From a virus: a stretch of 64,000 bases of DNA. The notes beneath the pieces are model-generated. The model did not search any database and was not told the origin of the DNA. It saw only the letters and a program-made list of their open reading frames with translations. This document shows, piece by piece, positions 12,792 to 19,984 of this stretch (its first letter is position 1; the number at the start of each line of letters is the position of its first letter). A program made the translations under genes and the position numbers. The stretch lies in IMG/VR virus record IMGVR_UViG_3300032246_001438, positions 1 to 64,000 of that record; one strand, 5' to 3'.

Positions 12792-13350
12792 ATCAGTCCA
12801 GGCTACCTCAGATAATGTATTAAGAGCTCAGGCTTTGTCCTCAGCTCCAAAAAAGGCTGTCTTTCCGACTATTCGCAAAATTAGAACGGTATCCCCAAAG
12901 CTTAAGGGACCTAATCAAATTGCAAATGAAAAAGCTAAAGCTGCAAAAGAAGCTGCGCCTAAAAAAGTTAAAGCTTCAAGAACTGACGGAAAGTCCCCAC
13001 AATCTCCTCGCTCTCGTGAGCCTAAGATTTACGATGCCGAAATTGTTGAAGAGACAACGTCAACTGCAGCGTCTAAAAGAACTGGAAGTAGCAGAACGTT
13101 TGTTCCTTCAAGCCCCATTCAAAAGACGCAACCATCAGTATCTTCACGAGCACCTCGCTCTATTGGTGCCCCAAAATCTAAAAAGTCTGGAACCCCTAAA
13201 CCCCCTGGAGCAAAACGCGAGAGTGGGCCACGTGCTCCAAAACCTCCCAAAAGTCCTAAAGTCGGGAAACAGTTCTATTCTGTAGACAAAGGCGGGGAAA
13301 CCACTCCTCTGGTTCAAACTAAATTTGGCCCAGCAGTTAAGTTGGAATAA
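12784..13350 (+). CDS. basic Pro/Lys/Ser-rich disordered protein, 188 aa
   Basis: Low complexity throughout, with many K/R, P and S residues and no predicted core apart from a short C-terminal FYSVDKGGETTPLVQTKF segment. Might coat DNA or act as a flexible virion linker. Unrecognised. Confidence 0.6.
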   Translation: MSKSVQATSDNVLRAQALSSAPKKAVFPTIRKIRTVSPKLKGPNQIANEKAKAAKEAAPKKVKASRTDGKSPQSPRSREPKIYDAEIVEETTSTAASKRTGSSRTFVPSSPIQKTQPSVSSRAPRSIGAPKSKKSGTPKPPGAKRESGPRAPKPPKSPKVGKQFYSVDKGGETTPLVQTKFGPAVKLE

Positions 13351-13517
13351 TGAAGAAGAGTAAAAAGGTCGGGATAACCGCAGAAATAAAATCTTCCGTC
13401 ACTTCAGATGTAAAAGGCATTAAAAGTCGTCAGTTTAGAGATAAACTTACCCGTGTTACTGCTCCTATAAAAGGAAAAGAAACACATGCATTGCAGTGGA
13501 ATAGGTGGTCTCCATGA
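13350..13517 (+). CDS. small basic protein, 55 aa
   Basis: TAATG overlap with the preceding stop and ATGA overlap with the next start. Lys/Arg-rich, ending HALQWNRWSP. Unrecognised. Confidence 0.5.
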   Translation: MKKSKKVGITAEIKSSVTSDVKGIKSRQFRDKLTRVTAPIKGKETHALQWNRWSP

Positions 13518-13672
13518 GATTACTAGATTTCAAACAAGCTGTTACAAAACCTCTTACGGTCAACGATTCACGCTTTGGCTTAAGAAAGATGTTTTTAACA
13601 GATAAAGAAAAACCGTCCATTAGTGTTTTTGCTAGCCCAGGCAAAGGACCTAATGGAGAGTCACAGAATTAG
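13514..13672 (+). CDS. small hypothetical protein, 52 aa
   Basis: Coupled by ATGA to the preceding gene. It starts MRLLDFKQAVTKPLTV and ends in a Gly/Pro/Asn-rich tail. Unrecognised. Confidence 0.5.
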   Translation: MRLLDFKQAVTKPLTVNDSRFGLRKMFLTDKEKPSISVFASPGKGPNGESQN

Positions 13673-13683
13673 AGAGGCCTACA

Positions 13684-14466
13684 ATGACAGCATCATATCC
13701 AGGTTCCGTTAAGGTATTTACTACCAAATCAAACGTTACAGATACAGTAGACGCTTCCCACCCAAACTCCCTTCAAGAAGAAGTTGTAGCAATTGAAACC
13801 ATTCTTGGAGCTAGCCCAAACCAATCTTCTGCAGCTAACTCAGCGGGTACATTTAATGCTTCATCAAATGCTTTTGGAACTGTAAGTGCACGTATTGCAA
13901 ACGTAGAAACTGGCGTTGTTGCCGATTCTCACACCCAATACATTAGAAAAACAGCTGATTCTAACAACACTATTATCCCTGCCAACATAAACACAAATGG
14001 TTTGGTAATTAAAGGTTTAGGAAGTCAATCAGCGGCACTTCAAGAGTGGCGTTCAGAGATTAATCAAGTTCTAGCAGCGGTTACCCCAACTGGTCTTTAC
14101 ACAGGAACAATTAGCGCATCTAATGTTATTGGCTCTATTTCTGCCGTTCCTATTGATAATACGGTAGAACAAAAGGCTGAAAGCTTTTCACTTACTCTTA
14201 TTGATAAAAACAAAGTTTTTTATTGCGTTAACACAAGCGCTACTGTTACAGTAACAGTCCCTTTAAACGCATCTCAAGCATTTCCTTTAGGCTCACAGAT
14301 TCACTTTGTGCGAGGAGCTGCTGGTGCGGTTGTATTTCAAGGAGTATCAGGAAGCGTAAGTGTTAATGCATCACCTGGAGCTAAATTAAGAGCTACATGG
14401 TCTGCTGCAACACTTATGAAACTTGCAGAAAATACTTGGGTGCTACTTGGCGATTTGAGTGCCTAA
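13684..14466 (+). CDS. tail-fibre-like virion protein, 260 aa
   Basis: The N-terminus (ASYPGSVKVFTTK, DASHPNSLQEEVVAIE, ILG) is a pattern seen at the start of many phage fibre and structural proteins, probably a particle-attachment segment. The middle has short helical and coil segments, and the C-terminal 90 residues (residue 168 onward) are beta-rich, ending with a KLAENTWVLLGDLS strand typical of fibre tips. The stop overlaps the next start (TAATG). Confidence 0.6.
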   Translation: MTASYPGSVKVFTTKSNVTDTVDASHPNSLQEEVVAIETILGASPNQSSAANSAGTFNASSNAFGTVSARIANVETGVVADSHTQYIRKTADSNNTIIPANINTNGLVIKGLGSQSAALQEWRSEINQVLAAVTPTGLYTGTISASNVIGSISAVPIDNTVEQKAESFSLTLIDKNKVFYCVNTSATVTVTVPLNASQAFPLGSQIHFVRGAAGAVVFQGVSGSVSVNASPGAKLRATWSAATLMKLAENTWVLLGDLSA

Positions 14467-15710
14467 TGCCATTAGTTCCTGGAACTGGGGATTCCCAGAG
14501 GAAAACTAAGCCTACTGCACCAACAATCACGTCACAATCTGATTCTGGTTCTGGTAGAGGCTTTGACAATGGCGCTGCTTATTTAACATTTGATGCTCCC
14601 AATTACACGGGAAAATTACCAATTACTGAGTACGTTATTACCGCTGCCGCAACAGACGCCTCAAACACCGTAACTTCAACTATTTCATCTTCATTATCTA
14701 CATTTGTTATTGAAGGTTTAAAATCTGGTAAGCAATATAAATTTAAAATAAAAGCTAGAAATTTAGTTTATGACTCTGATGACTCTACCGAAGCTGGTCC
14801 AGTTGATGCCACCACAGTTCCAGGGACTCCAACAAGCCTTAGTGGAAATGATTTAAAAAATGGCGGAGGTCTTACTCTTAGTTGGGTTGCTCCACCAAAT
14901 GCGGGTGCTGCAGTTACTAGTTACACAATTACCCCAAGTTTTGGAGCCGTAGTTAGTACTGGTAATAACTCAACAAGTTACACTTTTTCTGGTTTAGAGG
15001 TTAATAGAGGTTATACATTTACCGTACAAGCAGTTAATGCTAACGGTCCTGGTTTGACTTCAACCCCTTCTCCAACTCTTACTCCTACGTTATATGTAGC
15101 ACCAGTTACTCCTACACCAACTCCTCCATCAGTGGGTGGTGGACAGGTATCCGTTGGCGGCGGCGTTACTTGTGGAGCTTGCCAAGTTGTATCTGGAAAC
15201 GTTCAAGAAACTGTTTGTATTAGTAACCTTCAATACACTATTTATTATGAAGCACGGGCACAAGTATGCTCTGATGGAAGTCAAGTAGCTTGTTCAAGAG
15301 GCGCAGAAATTACTAGAAGCGGCGGTACTCCAGGAGTAACTGGTTGTGCTGCTGTTACTGTGGGCGGTGGAGGTTGCAGCGCTCTGTTTGGGCAATCTTG
15401 TGGAACTTACTCAGCTGGTTGTGGATATGTTGGAACTTACAACTGTGAGGGTTCTTGCACTGGCATGGTTTGTAGTGGTTGCTGCCAGTGTACTAACACT
15501 TGTACTGGAAATACTGTAGGAACTACAACTGTAGGAACTACAACTGTAGGAACTACAACCGTAGGAACTACAACTGTAGGAACTACTACTGTGCAAGCAA
15601 CAGTGGGAGGTGCTACAGGTACCCCTTCAGTAGGTCCTACCCCTGGATGTGGTGTGGCATGTCAATGCCGTGCAGCTGGCGGTATCTGGAGAGTTATTGG
15701 ATGTATCTAA
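14466..15710 (+). CDS. fibronectin-III and cysteine-rich adhesin-like protein, 414 aa
   Basis: Residues about 15-115 and 120-215 are two FN3 domains (APNYTGKLPITEYVI and APPNAGAAVTSYTI, each with a YxFxVxAxN strand). A Pro/Thr linker follows, then a cysteine-rich C-terminal domain with about 20 cysteines over 190 residues. Inside that domain are five GTTTV repeats encoded by 15-bp tandem DNA repeats. Start 14466 comes from the TAATG overlap. Likely host-binding or decoration; the cysteine density would suit an extracellular, disulfide-bonded domain. Confidence 0.65.
   Translation: MPLVPGTGDSQRKTKPTAPTITSQSDSGSGRGFDNGAAYLTFDAPNYTGKLPITEYVITAAATDASNTVTSTISSSLSTFVIEGLKSGKQYKFKIKARNLVYDSDDSTEAGPVDATTVPGTPTSLSGNDLKNGGGLTLSWVAPPNAGAAVTSYTITPSFGAVVSTGNNSTSYTFSGLEVNRGYTFTVQAVNANGPGLTSTPSPTLTPTLYVAPVTPTPTPPSVGGGQVSVGGGVTCGACQVVSGNVQETVCISNLQYTIYYEARAQVCSDGSQVACSRGAEITRSGGTPGVTGCAAVTVGGGGCSALFGQSCGTYSAGCGYVGTYNCEGSCTGMVCSGCCQCTNTCTGNTVGTTTVGTTTVGTTTVGTTTVGTTTVQATVGGATGTPSVGPTPGCGVACQCRAAGGIWRVIGCI
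15516..15590 (+). repeat. five 15-bp tandem repeats (GTAGGAACTACAACT)
   Basis: Five head-to-tail in-frame units with only a few substitutions encode GTTTV five times in the adhesin C-terminus. Copy number could vary by slippage without breaking the frame. Confidence 0.9.
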
Positions 15711-15740
15711 TACTGTATACTTTAAGCAAAGGAGTAATAA

Positions 15741-15953
15741 ATGAAGCGTAAATTTGCATTTGTAGCTGAAGGTGATGTTTTCATGGTTTGGACCTTTGAT
15801 GACGAAGACACTGACGGCGTATCCCATGAAAAAGTAGAAATGATTTTAGCTGGAATGTCTTCAAATCCTAAAGTTATTGAATTTATGCCTGACCAGGATA
15901 TTGGAGAAGGCTGGACTCACGACGGTATAGGGTTTGTACGACCAAAAGAATAA
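15741..15953 (+). CDS. small hypothetical protein, 70 aa
   Basis: AAGGAG-type ribosome site. Pattern FAFVAEGDVFMVW, LAGMSSNPKVIE and GWTHDGIGFVRP. Small proteins that end in a GWTWDG-x-F motif occur near fibre genes of aquatic phages and may help fibre assembly. The name is only a position-based guess. Confidence 0.6.
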   Translation: MKRKFAFVAEGDVFMVWTFDDEDTDGVSHEKVEMILAGMSSNPKVIEFMPDQDIGEGWTHDGIGFVRPKE

Positions 15954-15963
15954 GGAGCAAAAT

Positions 15964-16236
15964 ATGACAACGCCTGAAGAGGGTAACCTAAGCCCTTGGA
16001 AACAATGGAAGAAAAACCTTGGTGAAACAAGACCTTGGGATTTAGTAAATCCAAACGTTGAACGTGTTTCAGATGAAATTCACAAAACTAGGTACGACAT
16101 GTGCTTGTCATGCCCAGAGTTAATTAAAATTACAAAACAATGTAAAAAATGCGGTTGTTTTATGCCAGAAAAATCAAAATTAGCTAAAGCTGAGTGCCCT
16201 TTGCATAAATGGGGTCAAGTAGAGGTAGCACAATAA
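15964..16236 (+). CDS. zinc-ribbon protein, DUF6171-like, 90 aa
   Basis: CLSCPELIKITKQCKKCGCF followed by AECPLHKW gives a two-metal-site C4-type ribbon that resembles a small family I recall from cyanophages (DUF6171). Start 15964 is chosen because AAGGAG precedes it. It lies directly upstream of the 2OG oxygenase (TAATG overlap), so the two are co-translated. Confidence 0.65.
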   Translation: MTTPEEGNLSPWKQWKKNLGETRPWDLVNPNVERVSDEIHKTRYDMCLSCPELIKITKQCKKCGCFMPEKSKLAKAECPLHKWGQVEVAQ

Positions 16237-16853
16237 TGGGATTTAACCGAGAAGAGTTGGCCCCAGGTATTTGGGCTTATTACGATGTTATGGAAAACCC
16301 ACAAAATTTTATAAGTGACATAGAAGGCCTTGTAGAAATAAAACAGCTTGTTTGGCAACTTGGTACTATTGGAAGTGTTGGCGATACCAGCACTGGTTCT
16401 TATAAAGTTAACACCGATATAAGAGTTGTTGAAACTATCGGTTTGCAAAGTTTTGATAGAAACCCTAGTTTAAGGAACTCTAATTTTGGAGCAGGTATTC
16501 AAGTACACGACCTTTTAAATGAGAAATTGCAGCCAACTATTTTAGATTATGCTACTAATCATGGGTGTCAACCGTACGCTACGGGGGAATCCTGGCAAAT
16601 TTTAAAATATGGTAAAGGCCATCATTTTGAAAACCACGTAGACGATAATAAAAACATGCCTAGAACTTTCTCCATCTCTTACTACTTAAACGATGACTAT
16701 GAGGGTGGGGAGATTGAGTTCCCACGTTTTGGATTAAAGATTAAACCTAAGGCAAATATGGCTATCCTCTTTGCTGCCAATTACGTCTATAATCACAAGA
16801 TATATCCAGTGACTGAGGGCTTGCGTTATACGGTCGTCAACTGGTTTGAGTAA
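16236..16853 (+). CDS. 2OG-Fe(II) oxygenase, prolyl-4-hydroxylase-like, 205 aa
   Basis: A double-stranded beta-helix with iron ligands H134-x-D136 (NHVDD) and H187 (YNHKIYP), and the 2-oxoglutarate-binding R197 (GLRYTVVNWF). The intervening FSISYYLN and GGEIEFP motifs are typical of the P4Hc subfamily. It hydroxylates an unknown substrate using O2 and 2-oxoglutarate. Candidates are the Pro-containing collagen-like fibres encoded at 28928-32043, or other proteins; P4H-like enzymes are also common in cyanophages without known targets. The start is from the TAATG overlap. Confidence 0.87.
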   Translation: MGFNREELAPGIWAYYDVMENPQNFISDIEGLVEIKQLVWQLGTIGSVGDTSTGSYKVNTDIRVVETIGLQSFDRNPSLRNSNFGAGIQVHDLLNEKLQPTILDYATNHGCQPYATGESWQILKYGKGHHFENHVDDNKNMPRTFSISYYLNDDYEGGEIEFPRFGLKIKPKANMAILFAANYVYNHKIYPVTEGLRYTVVNWFE

Positions 16854-16868
16854 AACCCCGAGTTTCGC

Positions 16869-16897
16869 CTGACAATAGGTAAATCCTCTTGGAGAAT
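16869..16897 (+). promoter_or_regulatory. candidate late promoter (CTGACA-N17-GAGAAT)
   Basis: CTGACA (16869-16874), exactly 17 bases, then GAGAAT (16892-16897), 60 bases before the 16958 gene. The same layout occurs before the 22763 and 25413 genes. Confidence 0.35.
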
Positions 16898-16957
16898 GGT
16901 AACCAGCGCCCCCGATATCAGGCGTTATTACCACTCTAGAGAAAACAGGTACTTTTA

Positions 16958-17905
16958 ATGGCAACAGATACATCAGGTCAGCAAGCCGTTGACTTTGTAT
17001 GGGGTAACTTCCCTATGCAGCCAAATGATGACCGTGCTGCGGCAGTGACCCCAGCAAACATCGGCGGCTCAACAGGCGACTACGCATGGGCAGCTACTAC
17101 ACGTGTAGCAGCAGACCGCTTAGACGCAGCTCTTGACAACCACGCAAACGCAGAAGCAGGTTGGTCAGGATTCCCAGCATTTGTAGCTGGTACAGGCAAT
17201 TACATCATTACAGCAGTTTCAGGTAATGGAACAACTGTTACATACACAGCACAAAACAATCTTGCAGTAGGTGACTCTGTAAACATTACAGGTCTTACAG
17301 CAGGTGCTTACAATCTTTCAGCAGCAACTGTTGCTACAGCAGATGCTCTTAAGTTCACAGTAACTAACGCAGCTAACGCTGGAGCTATTACAGGCCAGTA
17401 CGGCAAGGTTCAGCTAACAACTGCTTTAACAGCAGCTGATGGCGCTGGAATTGGTTACATCAACGTACCTTCAACAATTGGTGACACACTAGCAGTAGCT
17501 CTTGATGAGCTTAAGGATGCTGGTTACGAGACTGCTAATATTACAACTGCAACGGCAGCTACAAACGCAGTTTCAACAATTACAGCAGTTGCACGTACAG
17601 GTACAACAGCAACAATCACCTCAGCAGGTGCTGGTGCTAAGTACCCAGTAGGTACAAGGATTACAGTTGCATCACTTGTTGCACCAAATGATGTACTTAA
17701 CGGTACATACACAGTTACAGCAGTTGCTACAAACACTGTTTCTTACACAACAACAACTTCAGGCACACTTTCAACATCAGGCCTTACAGTTGCTGGTCTT
17801 TCAGGCGTGGCTGGAACAATCAAGACCCAGTCAACAGCAGCGGGTGCAGCAACAATCTCAACAAACGCAACAATCACAATTACACCGTTTGCAACAGTTT
17901 CATAA
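16958..17905 (+). CDS. virion structural or decoration protein, 315 aa
   Basis: The N-terminal 70 residues (VDFVWGNFPMQPNDDR, RVAADRLDAALDNH) resemble small virion-protein N-termini. Two copies of a beta module follow: residues about 85-140 (NNLAVGDSVNITGL...YNLSAATV) and 215-275 (YPVGTRITVASL...LNGTYTVTAVATNTVSY). Related modules occur in the baseplate and fibre proteins. Thr/Ala-rich composition and strong terminator downstream suggest high expression. Not placed in a named family. Confidence 0.6.
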   Translation: MATDTSGQQAVDFVWGNFPMQPNDDRAAAVTPANIGGSTGDYAWAATTRVAADRLDAALDNHANAEAGWSGFPAFVAGTGNYIITAVSGNGTTVTYTAQNNLAVGDSVNITGLTAGAYNLSAATVATADALKFTVTNAANAGAITGQYGKVQLTTALTAADGAGIGYINVPSTIGDTLAVALDELKDAGYETANITTATAATNAVSTITAVARTGTTATITSAGAGAKYPVGTRITVASLVAPNDVLNGTYTVTAVATNTVSYTTTTSGTLSTSGLTVAGLSGVAGTIKTQSTAAGAATISTNATITITPFATVS

Positions 17906-17918
17906 CCTCAAAACAAAC

Positions 17919-17951
17919 AAAAAGCCCCAGCCAATTGGCTGGGGCTTTTTT
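17919..17951. terminator. strong bidirectional Rho-independent terminator
   Basis: A perfect stem AAAAAGCCCCAGCC/GGCTGGGGCTTTTT with an AATT loop. It ends the rightward unit and the convergent leftward whiB-transglycosylase unit. Confidence 0.95.
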
Positions 17952-17953
17952 AT

Positions 17954-18238
17954 TTAAATTTTTCGTCTTTTTATCGAATGTCTGTCTTTCTCGTCAGTGC
18001 CCGCCCAAATACCAAGTTCTTGGTTATCAAGCGCCCACTGTAAGCACGGGTTTTGAAAGCTACAACTCCCGCAGACTGTCTTTAGAAACCGTTTGGATTC
18101 TAATAACCGTTCTGGGGCTGGAAAAAACATTTCAGTATCAATTCCTTTGCAGGGTTGGGTACCGTCAAAATTTGGTGCGTTAGTACCACTTGTTATTCTG
18201 CCAGAATCTCCAAGCATTACATGCGCCATTTGGCTCAT
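17954..18238 (-). CDS. whiB: WhiB-family Fe-S transcription regulator, 94 aa
   Basis: Four cysteines in WhiB spacing (C30, C56-x2-C59-x5-C65) would hold a 4Fe-4S cluster. GIWAGT (76-81) and a basic C-terminus (KDRHSIKRRK) follow, as in WhiB proteins that bind sigma A and promoter DNA. Start 18238 is chosen for the GGAAG site; several other in-frame starts exist nearby. It overlaps the 3' end of the transglycosylase gene by 59 bases, so it is co-transcribed. Phage WhiB proteins can compete with or reprogram host WhiB regulation. Confidence 0.88.
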   Translation of the reverse strand: MSQMAHVMLGDSGRITSGTNAPNFDGTQPCKGIDTEMFFPAPERLLESKRFLKTVCGSCSFQNPCLQWALDNQELGIWAGTDEKDRHSIKRRKI

Positions 18239-18737
18239 TTTCACTTCCATATCTTTTTTCAATATAACGAAGCCCGTATTTTATTTGAAGTTGTGCACTT
18301 TCTGTTTTTTCTACCCTGTAGTTGCCCCACGTTGAGGGCATGAACTGTGCAATTCCGTAAGCACCAGAAGACTTATTTAAAGCCTTAGGGTTAAAGTGGC
18401 TCTCTTTAGTCCACAGGTTACGGAGACATGTCCATTCGCCAATTGACCAATCTTTTGTATAGACGGTCAGAAAAGCGAGCGCTTCAGCGTCAAAGTATTT
18501 GACGGTGTCACTTGCCAAGGCGGCCTTGGCTGCTGATTTTGTTGTTACTACTTTAAGGCGGGAAAGCGATACGGTTATAGGCTTTTCATTGGCTACCAAG
18601 AATTTCTGCTCGGCATCCTTTGTACTGCTTAGTGCGTATGCTGGGGTAACTATATGTGACAAGATTAAAAACCCTGCCATTACAGCTGCTCCTACCTTCT
18701 TTAAATCAACTGTTAGATTGATTCTGATATTAAGCAT
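18180..18737 (-). CDS. secreted lytic transglycosylase-like protein, 185 aa
   Basis: The signal peptide or TM segment at residues 14-35 ends at an AYA site. A linker of about 60 residues follows, then an SLT/resuscitation-type fold with the catalytic Glu112 (LWTKESHFNP), GAYGIAQFMPSTW, and a C-terminal GACNAWRFWQNNKWY typical of actinobacterial secreted transglycosylases. Cysteines 104 and 173 may pair. Start 18737 has GAGAGGAG upstream. This exported enzyme would act on the cell wall from outside the membrane; it is separate from the endolysin and the tape-measure enzyme. Confidence 0.85.
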   Translation of the reverse strand: MLNIRINLTVDLKKVGAAVMAGFLILSHIVTPAYALSSTKDAEQKFLVANEKPITVSLSRLKVVTTKSAAKAALASDTVKYFDAEALAFLTVYTKDWSIGEWTCLRNLWTKESHFNPKALNKSSGAYGIAQFMPSTWGNYRVEKTESAQLQIKYGLRYIEKRYGSENEPNGACNAWRFWQNNKWY

Positions 18738-18760
18738 TTGATTGCTCCTCTCAGTGCGAA

Positions 18761-18802
18761 AAGCCACCATCACTGGTGGCTTATCACCTACAAGGTTGCC
18801 AC
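18761..18802 (-). promoter_or_regulatory. attenuator-like leader of the transglycosylase gene
   Basis: On the minus strand AAGCCACCA-GTGA-TGGTGGCTT followed by TT is a terminator-like hairpin (18761-18782) just before the ribosome site. An upstream GTGGC (18798-18802 in complement) can instead pair with the GCCAC of the first arm. Together they could form an alternative structure, as in a riboswitch or attenuator. Confidence 0.45.
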
Positions 18803-18863
18803 AGCCTTACAGGGTAAGTCAAGTGCAAACAGGAAAATTTAAATATTTTTATTTTAATGAGAC

Positions 18864-18884
18864 AAATAGGGTATTTACCTATTT
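18864..18884. promoter_or_regulatory. inverted repeat AAATAGG-N7-CCTATTT
   Basis: Perfect 7-bp dyad in the divergent region between the leftward transglycosylase unit and the rightward 18966 gene. It is similar to the dyad at 8396-8412. Possible operator. Confidence 0.4.
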
Positions 18885-18912
18885 AATTGTGTATTACATC
18901 ACGCTTGTTTTT

Positions 18913-18942
18913 ATCATATGGACGACATAACGCGCTAATCAA
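18913..18942 (-). promoter_or_regulatory. sigma70-like promoter for transglycosylase-whiB
   Basis: TTGATT (18937-18942), 18 bases, TATGAT (18913-18918) on the minus strand. It implies a 5' leader of about 170 bases before the start at 18737. Confidence 0.55.
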
Positions 18943-18965
18943 ATTTAAACTAGGATTGGTATATT

Positions 18966-19211
18966 ATGTCATTAGCAGAGTGGGCTGGCACATTAGCTGG
19001 ATTTGCAGCTTTTGGTGCAACTATAATTGCAGCCACATCATGGGTATTAAAATCATACCTAAAGAATTTTGTACATGAGCTTAAGCCCAACGGCGGAAGC
19101 TCGATGAAAGATACCGTCAATAAAATTCATACTGAGATGGTAGACCTACGCATCTCTGTTGCTCGTCTTGAGGGTCGCTTTACACAGCACCTAGACGAAA
19201 TCGAAAAGTAG
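18966..19211 (+). CDS. small membrane protein with coiled-coil tail, 81 aa
   Basis: One N-terminal transmembrane helix (residues 6-28), then a KPNGGSSMKD linker and a heptad-rich helix (VNKIHTEMVDLRISVARLEGRF). The HELKPNGGSSMKD pattern is common in small phage membrane proteins near lysis or packaging genes. Candidate holin or antiholin component. Confidence 0.65.
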   Translation: MSLAEWAGTLAGFAAFGATIIAATSWVLKSYLKNFVHELKPNGGSSMKDTVNKIHTEMVDLRISVARLEGRFTQHLDEIEK

Positions 19212-19225
19212 GAGTACTCTTTTAC

Positions 19226-19247
19226 TATCCCCACACACATAGGGATA
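19226..19247 (+). other. hairpin TATCCC/GGGATA before the 19259 gene
   Basis: A six-base-pair stem with a 10-base loop just upstream of the AAGGAG site. It could reduce or time translation of the holin-like gene, or be a minor processing site. Confidence 0.35.
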
Positions 19248-19258
19248 AAAGGAGAAAC

Positions 19259-19453
19259 ATGAATAAAGAACAACTTATATCAGCTCTTGGTACTTATTTA
19301 CGTGCCTCAGCTGCGTCAGTCGCTGCTCTGTACATGAGCGGGATTTCAGACCCAAAGACCCTGCTAAATGCTTTCATTGCTGGTCTAGTCGGTCCACTTG
19401 CTAAGGCGTTAAATCCTAAGGATAAGGCGTACGGAATCGGCTCTACTAAGTAG
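19259..19453 (+). CDS. small membrane-associated holin-like protein, 64 aa
   Basis: Two mildly hydrophobic helices (LRASAASVAALYMSG and LLNAFIAGLVGPLAKAL) separated by SDPK, ending in NPKDKAYGIG. This pattern resembles short holin-like proteins of actinophages. It has a GGAG site. Role inferred. Confidence 0.55.
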   Translation: MNKEQLISALGTYLRASAASVAALYMSGISDPKTLLNAFIAGLVGPLAKALNPKDKAYGIGSTK

Positions 19454-19459
19454 AATAAG

Positions 19460-19483
19460 GGGAGGCGGGTAACTCCGCCTCCC
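19460..19483 (+). other. 9-bp perfect hairpin
   Basis: GGGAGGCGG/CCGCCTCCC with a 6-base loop right after the holin-like gene, with no U-run. Probably an mRNA-stabilising or processing stem, or a weak terminator. Confidence 0.5.
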
Positions 19484-19500
19484 ACTATTAGGAGGATATT

Positions 19501-19734
19501 ATGGCAAACGTAAAATGCGACAACTGTGAAACTAATGCAGACTATACCTGCGCTGACCCTGGCGTAAACCCAGTTAACTACTGCTCTACTTGTTTGCCAG
19601 CATGGCTACGTGACCGCGCTAACTTGGGTCACTTCCCATTAGTAGAAGCTATTGATGAAAAGCCTGCTGATAAATCTGCAAAGAAAAAAGCAGAACCAAA
19701 AGCGGACGAAGTAGCCGCGGATGAAAGTAACTAG
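19501..19734 (+). CDS. small zinc-finger protein, 77 aa
   Basis: CDNC (6-9), C17 and CSTC (28-31) give a treble-clef pattern, with a Lys/Ala/Glu-rich C-terminal tail. The start has an AGGAGG site. Its 3' end overlaps the next gene. Function unknown. Confidence 0.65.
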   Translation: MANVKCDNCETNADYTCADPGVNPVNYCSTCLPAWLRDRANLGHFPLVEAIDEKPADKSAKKKAEPKADEVAADESN

Positions 19735-19984
19735 ACGACAAGCAGTTCAAGTTCATCCAGTTCCAGATTCAGTCATAAATCCGCAAGGACCTTTCCCAAG
19801 CGAACTATTTAGGGAATCCCGAATAGTTACTGATTATGACTCTCCTCAAGATGAGGATGGCTCAGACTTTGAATTAGGCGCTACTGCCCAAAATAATTAC
19901 AACCCACCTAAGTATCTTCGCTGCGCTCGTTGTTTTGCACGTGTTTTAGAGACTGAGACTCAGTTACATAGCTGTGAGGAATAA
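19721..19984 (+). CDS. small zinc-type protein, 87 aa
   Basis: Unstructured N-terminus, then CARC (residues 68-71) and HSC near the C-terminus form a possible zinc site. It overlaps the zinc-finger gene and is linked to the KTSC gene by TAATG. Unrecognised. Confidence 0.6.
   Translation: MKVTRRQAVQVHPVPDSVINPQGPFPSELFRESRIVTDYDSPQDEDGSDFELGATAQNNYNPPKYLRCARCFARVLETETQLHSCEE

Noticed and set aside
18738-18912. Leader considered as a c-di-AMP (ydaO) or fluoride riboswitch
   Set aside because: The conserved core sequences of those classes are not visible; only a generic terminator/anti-terminator arrangement is supported.
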